Positions 11,323 to 21,200 of a stretch of 64,000 nt of DNA are shown here, piece after piece. The translations under genes and the position numbers were made by a program. Source of the stretch: Oscheius tipulae (lineage: Eukaryota; Nematoda; Chromadorea; Rhabditida; Rhabditidae); contig JASJZH010000006.1 of NCBI GenBank assembly GCA_037178975.1, forward strand, positions 806,001 through 870,000, given 5' to 3'. Every line of letters starts with the position of its first letter. Position 1 is the first letter of the stretch. The notes beneath the pieces were generated by a model, which saw only the letters and a list, made by a program, of their open reading frames with translations, made no database searches and had not been told where the DNA came from.

Positions 11323-12496
11323 TTAGTCATATGGATATTGCTTCTGCATCACTTTGAGCTGCTCGTCCAATCGCTCAAACATTGTGTCGTCGTGACTGGC
11401 CATCTCAATCTGAACAAAAATGGTGAAAAGACCCACTTTCATATAAATCGCCCATGAATTTGAGTTTCACATAAACAGAAGCAACCGTTCCGAAGTTTTG
11501 GGTATGAACTTGACTCACTTTGACTTCCTCCGCTCCTTCTATCGCTCCCGGTACTTTCCCACAAGACGTCATTGTTCCGACCATGTCGTCCATAGTGGAG
11601 TGGATGTAATAGCGATGTCTTCCCTCATAACCAACTTCCGAATTGATATCTCTCAAAAACTTCGATTTGCAGTTGAGACCGATGTCGTCTCCGCAAACTC
11701 CAGGAAACGAGAAGTCGCATAGAGCAGATCCTAAAGTTTGTTGAGTTTACAACCAACTGGAAGCTACCTTGGTTAGCTCCGGCTACAGAGACAAAAGTGT
11801 TAATTCTGTGTGACAAACGGCGACCAAGATATTCACCGGTATCGGCGCAATAACCTCCAAGAATAGCCTAAAAATCCTGTCCGATCTGTATACAAAAGGA
11901 TTCAAACCTTTCGAGCGATTGGAGATCCCATTGAGTAGGCGATCACATCAATGTCCGAACGGTAGTAGCACATGGTAGCAATGAGCATGTAGCGAATCTG
12001 GAAGTTGAAAAGATTTAATCAAAAAGTTATTGAACTGTCACTGTTTAGATAGTTGAAACAAGATTTCACCTGCTTAACATAATCACATTTCATGCCTTCC
12101 GACATTCCCATCATGAAACCCTGATCTCCCATGCCCCAAGAAGTTGCCAAGACATGGTGATCCTGCCATCCTTAACGTAATATTGTTTCTCTTTGTAGGC
12201 CCTTACCGTTTTCGCCTAAAATCTTTCTATTCCTCCACAAATAGCCAGCCTTATTACGAAGCCCATGAACAAGAACGACTGGTCGGCGTCTAAAATTGTT
12301 TGTAATAACAAAGCAGAAAACTTTACGTTCTGAGCACGTTGCCTCCTCCGAAAGAGCCATCACCATTTGGGCCAAGATCCGCTCGATTCAGTCGCTCGGC
12401 AATCTCAGGCCAATACTTTTTATTCAAAAATTTCAAGAAATGATCGTCCAAAATGGCAAAAGAAAGCGGAAGAAAGAAGACTAGATAGAGTTTCAT
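11323..12496 (-). CDS. Secreted lipase, EstA / lipase class 2 family
   Basis: Seven exons (12496-12327, 12289-12207, 12170-12070, 11997-11908, 11867-11768, 11730-11519, 11409-11323) join in phase to 280 residues, normal for the nematode lips/EstA family. A signal peptide (MKLYLVFFLPLSFA) is followed by the oxyanion-loop motif RRPVVLVHGLRNKAG, ATSWGMGDQG, then MCYYRSDIDVIAYSMGS with the nucleophile Ser at about residue 140 (YSMG), VSVAGANQGS, a Cys-rich lid, and YYIHSTMDDMVG and ASHDD, which can supply the acidic and His residues. It should hydrolyse lipid or ester bonds outside cells or in the gut lumen. Introns are 36-109 nt; no break is visible. The gene appears functional. Confidence 0.92.
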
Positions 12497-14088
12497 CCCG
12501 CTGCGAATTTTTGTCTGCGTCCAGGCTTCCTTATCCTTATATCGGAGAAGAGTGATAGGACTCGCCCCTCGCGGACTGGAACCTGTAATCCTTTAGTGTC
12601 TATTGCCGACATAATGCCATTCTCCTAGAAAAAACTTCCGCACCTGTTGTTTGTAGGCAAAAAAGGTCTTCCGATTGAGTGATAATCTCCCGGGATGCGC
12701 GCAGGAAGAAAATGATCGTCCGCACAAGCGGTTCCGAGGCCAAAGCCATGAACGTTAATGTTATTGCCTGATTGGGGAGACAGTTCCGCGTTTGCGTAGA
12801 AGTGGACGCTAGCGGAAGAGATCAACAGATCTCTAAGAGACGTTTGCAGCTTGATTTGCTTTTTTGATAAAACATTACATATGATCTGAGAATTCTTCAG
12901 GCAATAAACTAACTTGCTCATTGCAAAGATAACAGCTTTGAAAAACTGGAGTTATGACACTTGACGTACTTATCAGCTGGCTATGACGGCTTCACCTTCC
13001 TGTTGGAAGTTTACAACACATCGGCAAGGGTCGAATTCAGCTTGCTCAGATCACTTCTCTTCGCAAAGCAGCCGCGGTGCGTAATGTCGGACAGAGACCG
13101 TTGCGCTTAAGTATAAGGGAGATTTGAACATGTAGAAAACCATCATTGGCTCAGCATATCGGTCCTATCCGTTTAGTTCGGTATAACACTTTCATGGTAG
13201 CAGCAGAATGTTAAGAGTCATAATTTAAAAGCTCTCAGGTACACCGACGTTTTGTTTCAACCTTTCTTGAACTATTGCGCAGACTGGCTTGTTAGACAGA
13301 ACCGTACACATTTCCCACCACTTCTGACAAGCAACCTGTGCAGATTAGTCACCTACCTTCCTAGAGACCTCTAATTTGAGATCACGGGGCGGTTGCGGGG
13401 GCTAGATATCAGCAGAACTCTAATTGCTCCAGGTTCCCTACCATTAACACCCACTTCTCTCATCGATAAATTGCTGGAAAGCTGGCATTTGTGATCTCGC
13501 CATTTCGTACACTTTCTATATATAAGGCCTTTTGCGAATAATATTTGTAGAGGCAGTCGGCATTTCGCTTGCAACCTCATGCATTTCAGAAGAAAGTGTC
13601 CGCTTAACTTTGCACTATAAATGAAAAACTTAGAACCTTGTCGTAATGTTCAGGATATTTTTGCTGCTTTGGCATTTTTTTTTGTAGATCATTAACATTG
13701 TTTTTGATTCTCTTGCACCATGCATATACGCCCTAGGAAGGAAAAAATTCGCTTGCACCATGCACATACGCCCTAGGAAGAGTTCCAGATCAAATTTTAG
13801 AAACTGCGCGATGATTTCTCAGAAAGGACTTTTGTCCTGAAGATTGACTTGATCGAACTTTGAGCATGAACAATGCCTGAAGTTGAGCTCGCATTAAGCT
13901 GGAGAAAAGCACAACGCTAATGATTTTAACACCTAAAGTTCAGTATACCGGTCCATATTCGGTATCTTAGGTATCACGTGAACGGCCTAGTTTAAAATTA
14001 TAACAAGAAATTTCTAGACACGCAAGATGGGAGTTGTTAATCTTTCGTTTCTTTCACTAGCTCCTATCCGTTTTCAGATTTAAGAATC
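12497..14088. other. Intergenic region with a 40-bp-period direct repeat
   Basis: A 98-codon minus-strand frame (12625-12921) has no recognisable domain. About 12968-12998 resembles, in minus orientation, the 3' end of the mini-Helitron at 29101 (GGTGAAGCCGTC followed by GCTG), possibly a decayed copy. A two-copy repeat lies at 13711-13780. The last 15 bases before 14089 hold a TTTTCAG acceptor that fits trans-splicing of the next gene. Confidence 0.45.
13711..13780 (+). repeat. Two-copy direct repeat, 40-bp period
   Basis: A 30-bp unit (CTTGCACCATGCAYATACGC continuing CCTAGGAAG) occurs at 13711-13740 and 13751-13780 with one or two differences, separated by 10 bp. It lies in non-coding sequence. 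Confidence 0.8.
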
Positions 14089-14370
14089 ATGCGTACAAAC
14101 ATTTTTCGAGAGCGCCTTCCTGCCAAGGAATATCAGCGTCAGCTGGAAGAAGCTCGTCATGAGGTAGCTGAACTTCGTGCCGAATTGGCTCGTATCCGTG
14201 CCAACACGTCTGTCTGTGCAACTGAGTAACATTCCCTAGAACACTGTTGTTAAAGTTATTTCAGGCTCATTCGTTACTGTGAAAGCAACAAGCAAGAAGA
14301 TCCTCTTCTCAATTCACGCCTGATGAACAACAATCCATACGCCGAAAAACGCATGTGCACCATGCTCTAA
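14089..14370 (+). CDS. Heterotrimeric G-protein gamma subunit
   Basis: Two exons (14089-14225 and 14265-14370) give 80 residues. The N-terminal half is a helix for pairing with G-beta (YQRQLEEARHEVAELRAELA). The second half has the family blocks ATELIRYCESNKQEDPLL and NPYAEKRMC, and ends in the CaaX box CTML; a terminal Leu favours geranylgeranylation at that Cys. These are all the defining features of a G-gamma chain, which anchors G-beta at the membrane and relays GPCR signals. The start is supported by a TTTTCAG acceptor about 11 bp upstream, suited to spliced-leader addition. An AATAAA signal follows at about 14451. An N-terminus of about 15 residues precedes the helix. Confidence 0.93.
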
Positions 14371-14450
14371 ATCCTAAAACTCTCTGCACAGTCAAATGTT
14401 CAGATAAATGTTGTGATATTATGCATTTTTGCCACTGGTAGTCTACCTAG

Positions 14451-14456
14451 AATAAA
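14451..14456 (+). terminator. Polyadenylation signal of the G-gamma gene
   Basis: AATAAA lies about 80 bp after the stop codon at 14370, a usual 3' UTR length for a nematode. Confidence 0.5.
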
Positions 14457-14614
14457 TGTTTGTTGAAAAAATGTATTATACTGGATAGACCAATCGTTTA
14501 TAATCCGCAAGTAGCAAATGCGCTTTTATAAAGAAGATCAACGCGATGCATGGCGATAATTAAATTTATAAGATGATATTGATGTGATTCGAGTCTATTC
14601 GAACTATTCCATCC

Positions 14615-15563
14615 TCAAAAAGTAGGCAATAGAGAGCATGGCTTCAACCATTCCCTAAAAAATACGTAGTCTTGCATTGATAAAGCTACCATTGTCCTGT
14701 AGGAAAGTGTTTGCCGGAATCTGATGGTATCTTTGCTCCATCCGGGAGGACGCTGTTCGAAATTATCTTCCAAACGTGTGGTCAACTCCGTGATTTTGTC
14801 GTTAAGAAATTTCAAAATAGTCGCACTTGATCGCATGGTCACATTTGTTGTTTCCTTGAACTGGCGGCTATAGTTGTCCTGACTCTGAATTTGAAATACG
14901 AAGCCTTTTGATACATGGTACCAGTCTGGTCCAGTTTAGCGTACCGGGACCGTATCACATGCTTTATAGCGATTCCAAGCCAAAACTTCGTCCGGACCGG
15001 ATAAAACTGACGGTTCGCGCACAAACGGTTCACATCCTACCTTTTTGTTTTTTGGATAGGAGCAATACAAAACAATGACACTCATTAGAGTGAAAAAGTT
15101 ACACGTACGGTAGCTTCAGGTTGAATAATTCGCTCCAACTGGTATTCTTCGGCCAACTTCACTGTTGTTTCCTTAGTAACATTTTTCATACATGATATCA
15201 CAATTTCGGGACAGTTTTCCAAATCCCAAATAATAGCCTAAAACTGGTGATAAACGGAAAATATGATACTTATATGAAAGGCAAAACAAACTTTGTAAAG
15301 ATAACGCCTCTTGTTCAACTCATCCATGTTTTCGTGGCAGTAGTCAGCCAACTCGGTTATCATTTCTTTTGTATTCATTGCCTAAATTTATTTGCACAGT
15401 ATCAAAAGGTCAACGTTGTTACCAAAGAAATGAGTAATCCGTAAGATTTGAGCTTTTCTTCTAGTTCTGATTGTGCTTTCGACATGTTTTGCATAGGTGG
15501 GACATTTTCCATTGCATCGTCGATTGTCCTTCTATCTTTCGATTGAACAGAGCAGTTTAACAT
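14615..15563 (-). CDS. Unrecognised five-exon gene, helical Cys-containing protein
   Basis: Exons 15563-15423, 15381-15292, 15237-15109, 15040-14945 and 14884-14615 are all in phase 0 and give about 241 residues. The ATG at 15563 lies two bases behind a TTTTTAG acceptor, as in trans-spliced genes. The product is helical and charged (SKAQSELEEKLKSYG, EMITELADYCHENMDEL) with scattered Cys (NCSV, LENCPEIVISC, YKACDTV) and N-glycosylation-like sites (NVTKET, NVTMRS), so it could be extracellular, but no signal peptide is visible from this start. The acceptor before exon 4 is poor (ACAAAAAG), so that border is tentative. Exon 1 has a perfect 101-bp partial copy upstream. The family is not recognised. 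Confidence 0.6.
15427..15527 (-). repeat. 101-bp perfect duplication, source copy (inside exon 1)
   Basis: These 101 bases recur identically at 16304-16404 in the same orientation, 877 bp away. Here they lie within exon 1 of the gene at 14615-15563. Confidence 0.92.
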
Positions 15564-15565
15564 TT

Positions 15566-16303
15566 CTAAAAAGTTTGAAAGAGCTTTACGGAAAAACAAA
15601 CTCGAGAGACTGGAAGCTTCCAGAGATAATAAAGGTGACTCAATTCTACAGAAAGCTGCATATATAGAACAGACTATATGAAGAGGTTCAGCTGCATATC
15701 CGAAAAATAAAGAACAAGAATGAATTATGCCAACAAGTTTTCCCCCAATCTGTTTTCAAAAATTGTGAAACTTTTCGTCATTCGTACGTCACAGATTATG
15801 TTACGTCGCGGAATACGTTGAAACTAACTACTGTCAATATAATACGATCCTGGCATGTACAAGAGCTTGAAAAGCCAAATGTTATGAGCAAAACATTGTA
15901 CATTTCCAGGTTTCCGGCATGTGAGGTCACCTCTGTTTGAATGGCAGCAATCAGGAACATGCATGAATTGTAGCTTTTCTCACCTGGAAGAGAAAAACGA
16001 TGACAAAGGTAGGATGGTGAAATGGGGTGGGAAAATGAATCAGGGACTATGAATGTCAAAATTAGACCTGAAAGAATGGGAAATTTAAGAGGTTCTATTA
16101 CAACACACAAAGGTGACTCAATTGTAGACGCTCAAGAGAGTCACATATATAAGGTCGAAAATAGAGACCAGTTTTACACAACTCTGGTTTGTAGCGGAAC
16201 TAAGGGGTTAACTAGGGATCTCACTCTTGCTGTGTGATTTATTTTGAATCTTGGATAAAGCATGCTTATAGTTCGACACTTTGTGTTGCATTACCTCGAG
16301 TGT
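15566..16303. other. Intergenic, possible shared promoter motifs
   Basis: The phrase AAAGGTGACTCAATT occurs at about 15632 and again at about 16111, each followed within 30-40 bp by a CATATATA box. This is consistent with a promoter duplicated together with the exon fragment. No coding region is supported. Confidence 0.35.
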
Positions 16304-16404
16304 GAAATGAGTAATCCGTAAGATTTGAGCTTTTCTTCTAGTTCTGATTGTGCTTTCGACATGTTTTGCATAGGTGGGACATTTTCCATTGCATCGTCGA
16401 TTGT
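16304..16404 (-). pseudogene. 101-bp exon fragment copied from 15427-15527
   Basis: This is an exact copy of the inner part of exon 1 of the gene at 14615-15563, without its splice sites or start codon. It lies about 740 bp upstream of that gene's start and is non-functional as a gene. Zero differences imply a very recent duplication or gene conversion. Confidence 0.85.
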
Positions 16405-16630
16405 GGTTAACTTCTCAGATATTTTATTTTTATTTTATATAGATATTCTCAGATATTTTTTCTTGTTTTGAGTTGAGAATAAACTTTTTTTGCGTTAACA
16501 ATCGCTTTCTTCGTCAACATAAAAGCTCAAAGATTTACAATAAAATTTGGTCTCTTGGCAAAAGCTTTTTCTGCTTGTTATGTCTTTCGCCATGCTAGAC
16601 ATGTTTCAAAAACAGTCATTCACTCGCAAA

Positions 16631-16981
16631 ATGAATTTGCTCCTGCTTCTGCTCTTCTTCGTCCCCTTCTCGTCAGCAATTAACTGTGCTGTTTGGTCCA
16701 TTGTCAATGGGCACCATTCTGGAAGCTTCGCTAGCTGCCCGACAGACTTTTGTGTCACATACACCGTCACTGCTTGGAGGTCAAAACAACGCAGATCATT
16801 TAAATTTCAACTCGGGAACTGCGATGATTTGAATAATTGTAAAAAGGATAGAAGAGTGTTCAACATGACTTTAACTTCCGAGGATTACAAGAAACATTTT
16901 GGTGGCAATGCTCCCTCGAGGATGACCAAATTACGTTTGAGCGGAAAATGCTGCAGAGGTGAAAACTGTAACTACGTATAG
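16631..16981 (+). CDS. Small secreted Ly6/three-finger-like protein
   Basis: A single-exon frame of 116 residues starts with a clear signal peptide (MNLLLLLLFFVPFSSA). The mature part has about 10 cysteines: NCAVWS, FASCPTDFCVTYTV, NCDDLNNC, then CCRGENC near the end. The CCxxxNCN-like ending and the CPTDFCVTYTV strand match the Ly6/uPAR/three-finger fold, where the last Cys-Asn closes the core. There is no GPI-attachment tail, so the protein should be secreted. ATGs upstream in frame (16547 is not ATG; 16580 is) would place the signal peptide internally, so 16631 is preferred. The exact family is uncertain. Confidence 0.75.
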   Translation: MNLLLLLLFFVPFSSAINCAVWSIVNGHHSGSFASCPTDFCVTYTVTAWRSKQRRSFKFQLGNCDDLNNCKKDRRVFNMTLTSEDYKKHFGGNAPSRMTKLRLSGKCCRGENCNYV

Positions 16982-17081
16982 TAAAGATGTTTCTCGCATT
17001 ATTACTCTTTCACATTCAACAAATAATATTGTAGGTCATGTATGTCATTATTACTCGTAGCATAAGAATATCGTTACGTGA

Positions 17082-17987
17082 TCTATATCTATATTAAAGT
17101 GCTACGGTGTCTGTGGCGGACTCGTTGTTCGTTTATCTGTGGCTTATTGTACGTGGAGACACTATAAGGGTTTGGAAGCGAGGGACCGGGGGTTCGGATT
17201 CCGCATGGGGTCCAAATTTTTTTAAAGTACCATTGTGTAGAGCTCTTTGAGCTGAGTAAGAATATACAATACTATTTTATTTAAGGATACTCTGCACAAA
17301 GTTACACATTTCCGCGCACGGTAAACTATTTATGCTATACTGTTTTCAGCGGAAAACACGTATGTTAATGCATATTATTAGGCAAATCTCTTCTACCCTT
17401 TTGCGATTCTCTCCCACACTGTCTGATAAGTTGTAATTTGGCAGAAACAAGAGTATGGACCAACTTATTTCGTTACTTCAAATCTGAGGTTGATAAAGCA
17501 TAGATCTAACCATTGTCTGGAACTGCCTATTTTCAACGGACTTTCCCTTTTCACATCGCTCCAGACGCCCTGATCTGCTCGTACCACCGGGTCTCCAACT
17601 TTAACAGGAACGCCGAGATGCTAACAACGGTCTTGCGCGAATGCTCCAATGCCATGGATGTCCCCTCTGGAGGAAAGACAATGCTGCTTGGAGGAGATTT
17701 TCAACAAGCTCTACCCATCCCCAGCATGAACCACACTGCCGGCGCTTACGCCTTTTCCTTGAAACTGTCTCCTTACTTCCAAGACTTCCTTTTCTTTATT
17801 TGTGTAAACCCGTTATCATTTACAGATGATCTGTTGTTATTACTTGAGTGGTTGGCTTCATACTACAAGTTCGATCCCTTTGAGATCTTCTAAGAAGAAA
17901 CACATTTATTGAACATCCCAATTGAGCATAAGAAACAGTTTGAAAATCCTAAAAGTAATGCCGTCGGCAGACGGCAAAGCCGGCTGG
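17082..17987 (+). mobile_element. Small Helitron carrying a helicase fragment
   Basis: The 5' end has the Helitron form A|TCTATATCTATATTAAAGTG followed by a GTCTGTGGCG-type tract. The 3' end has a hairpin (GCCGTC ggca GACGGC, 17960-17975), a short spacer and CTGG|T, fitting the CTRR rule. The same two ends occur in the mini-Helitron at 29101-29297. Helitrons insert between A and T without target duplication, as here. The interior holds a PIF1-like helicase fragment. At 906 bp it is an internally deleted, non-autonomous copy. The borders were read by eye, so they are probable rather than proven. Confidence 0.6.
17513..17893 (+). pseudogene. Helitron PIF1-like helicase fragment
   Basis: The open frame contains GGKTMLLGGDFQQALPI, the Walker B-proximal motif of Helitron/PIF1 helicases (family form GGKxxxLGGDFRQxLPV), after a degraded helical segment (NAEMLTTVLRECSNAM). 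The Walker A and C-terminal helicase motifs are absent. The frame then enters unrelated hydrophobic sequence. It is a fragment, not a functional enzyme. Confidence 0.75.
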
Positions 17988-18269
17988 TAAGTGTCATTGA
18001 AGCGTTAGAGACATAGCGTCAGAGAGATTCTTACCTTGGACTTTCACACGACCTGATAAACTAACTAGACCCACCTCGTCTCGCATGTTGTTTAACAGCG
18101 TGACATATCGTTGATCGTGCGGACGAGAACGGAAATTGTCTCAATCAAAGTGACGTTCCTTATGTGAAGAATATTATCAGCTCGTGGGCGAGAACAAGCC
18201 GATAAGTAAAGTAGATAAATAGAATCAGTGCAAAGAGAACCGAAGACTCTTTGTCTGATCTGTCAGAAG
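17988..18269. other. Upstream region of the EGF/VWA gene
   Basis: No coding exon is supported between the Helitron 3' end and the signal-peptide exon at 18270. It probably holds the promoter. Confidence 0.4.
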
Positions 18270-21200
18270 ATGGCAACAAGATGTTTTCTTCGACTTCTGA
18301 TCTTTCTTTTCTTTACAATACGTGAGTATTTTTCTGATTTACATTGTTTTGCATAGTGTATTTAGGAGATAAAAAGATTCGATATTATTTGTACTTGTAG
18401 TTCTAAATCGATAATAAAGAGACACGACGACAATTATCAAAAAGACGAAACCGCTCGTCTTTTTGATTGATAATAGTACAGGGCAAAAACAAAGTGTTTA
18501 ACCTCAATCTATATCTGTCCTAATGTCGTTAATTTGTATCAGCTTTTGAGACAGGCTCCAGTAGCTAGAGAAACTACAGCTTATAATAGTCGCGGCTTCT
18601 GGCTCAGTCTTATCAAAAAGTTCTGCGTAGCTACCTACACCCTTGATAAGAAACCAGAAGCGCAGATTTGATTCACAGTCAATAAAAAAGTTCAAAAGTT
18701 TAGATATTTGGGCTGCACACTTCTCAATTACGGGGCATTGGCCCGAAATTATACCAGACCATATTCGTGGAAACGAGGACAACTATTTCAAGTTTGTTGA
18801 ACACGAGAAAAAACTTTTCAACAAGGTTTATTTCTACGCCGAATAAAATTTATTTATTTTCCAGATACAATTCCTTATGGACACTCACGCCATAGAAGAA
18901 TTCTTCGTCAATCGTTTTGAAATTCATGCCGAAGACATTGGCAAGCCGACGACTGTCTTCAGAGGTTACCTGTCCGCAGACCTGGAGCGGCCAGAGCTAA
19001 TCAACAAAATAACAGGAAGCAAAGAGGTTTTTGTGTTCCATTTGATGGAAATTGGTTAGTTGAATATTAGAAGCTTTCATTAGTAGCACTAGATTCTCTT
19101 CCAAAACGATCCAGCGTCCTGGCTGGAAACTCCACAGACGGAGTTAGTTATTGTTATTCGAACGGCGTGCTCTTGCCTAACAGCACTTGTGGTTGTCCAC
19201 CATTCACCTCTGGATCTACGTGCTTAGCAAAGTAAGTTATATGCTCAAATTCAAATGACACTTAAGTTTCGTTTTTTACCGTCGGTTTCGCATGCTTGTT
19301 TGTTCGTAACAGGGATGAATACATAGGTATACGGCAATAAAATAGGATAGAAGAGAAGATCAGACAAGTTTGCACGGATATGACAGGAAGGGAAAATATC
19401 AGGGTTCTGTTAAAGAGCTAGACATGGTCACATGCTGACAGACACAATTCCATACAACGATGACAAAAAATTTAATATTTAATAACTCTTTCAAGTATAT
19501 ATCGATATAAAGCCACAATGGGCTCCGTAGAGTGTTTTAGTTGACCAAGTCTGTTGAGGACAGTAGAGGTATAGGTAGGTAGATCGAGGTTGACAAGAGA
19601 CACATGAGGGGGCAGCAACCGACGAAGTTGATCGCGACTTCAGGTAAAAAAAGTTTTATCGCACTTCTGCTAAAAACTATTTCAGCTGTCAAAACCAAGG
19701 AGTAGGAGGAGGACCATGCAGCTGTCCTCCTGGGTATTTCGGACGTTTCTGTGAATCTCGTAAGTTGTATGAAAATGATTTGACAAAGTTCATTGCCAGA
19801 AACCTGTCTCCCTGCTCTCGAGACCACTTTTGCTCCTGACAAACAAAAGTTTCTGATTGTTCTGAATCAAAAGTCGTCTATGGCATATGTACTCAACACA
19901 CTTCTTCTTCAAATTTCATCAATAATCGAGTCCTTGAATAGTACTTGTCCAAACTGTTATGATGAGTATGGTGTTCTAACTTACATCGAATCCGGTAAGA
20001 AAACATAAGACAACGATTTCAGTCTTCAGATGTCTTTGCTCATAGCAGTCTCGGTTTCTTTCCAGCTGCTAATCTTCAGAGCTTTTACGATTACTTAGCC
20101 GGATTAAATGTTATGGATGGCTATGATATGCAGCCGACACAGTGGGCACTTCAAATGATTAAGTATGCATGCCATCTTTTAAATCTTAATTTCCCATTTT
20201 AGTAATCCACTATTCAACATTGTAAAATACACTAATGTGTTCATTTTCGTCGACTCTTTGGATTCACAAGTCAATGAGACCACATACCAGCTTACAGAAG
20301 AAAGCTTTGAGAACAGAAACATGCTGCACAATTTGCATTGGAGGAACCGAGTGAGTTGATATGGTTCCTTGAATAATTAGGGTACACTAACGCTTTATTC
20401 TATGGGTTCGCTCATTTATCAGTTTAGCACGCTAGACTTGAAGAGTCAGCCAAGTTTTGGACAAAGGACAGGATCCTTTTGTCTTTGAAACAAGTCACTC
20501 CACAAAAGCTCACTTTCCTCGATTATGACCTTTTTCTTTGCCCTTTCATATTTGAAAAAAGAATCTTCTCTGAGATGTTTTCCCTAGGATGCTTTCACCA
20601 ACAAAAGCGCATTGAAAAAACATGGCTTCAGTTCATTTTTTTCCTCTCCCAACAAAACGTACCACTGGATACTGAAGCCGGAGATCATTATGACGTCTTT
20701 CGAAGAACTTCTCAAGGCACTTTAGGAGACATTGTCAGCTACGACAACAGGGAAATAAACTTGGTAATCCATACAGATTCCGAATGCAACATCTCGTCAT
20801 AGATCATGTCTCTGGTCCCTCTTTTTCAAGCTCATCAAGCTATCAATGCCCGGTATCTAGTCGCAGCTTCTGAAGAGAAAACTATTGCTTTCTCCGCTGA
20901 TGATCCGGACCAAGAAGTGTTCGTGTTGGTTACTGTCGAACCCAATGGAAAATGTAAGATTCTCTCCTTTTTCCGTATAAAAACTTTTGGTAATAGTTCG
21001 GCGGGCGGCTCGGTTCATTCAAACGGGTTTTCGCGCACATTTTTGAATTCGGCGGGATTTTGAAATCTTCTTCTCGTTTACGATTCCTATTCCTTTTCAC
21101 TGCTTTTCTCAACGTTTTGCCTTACCTTTCATGTCTTTTCTTGCTCTCTTCAAGTAATATAAACTAAAACTGCCTTGTATAATGATAATTAACACCTATC

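Noticed and set aside
12625-12921. 98-codon minus-strand frame
   Set aside because: No domain, signal peptide or splice-consistent neighbour was found, and the amino acid mix looks random.
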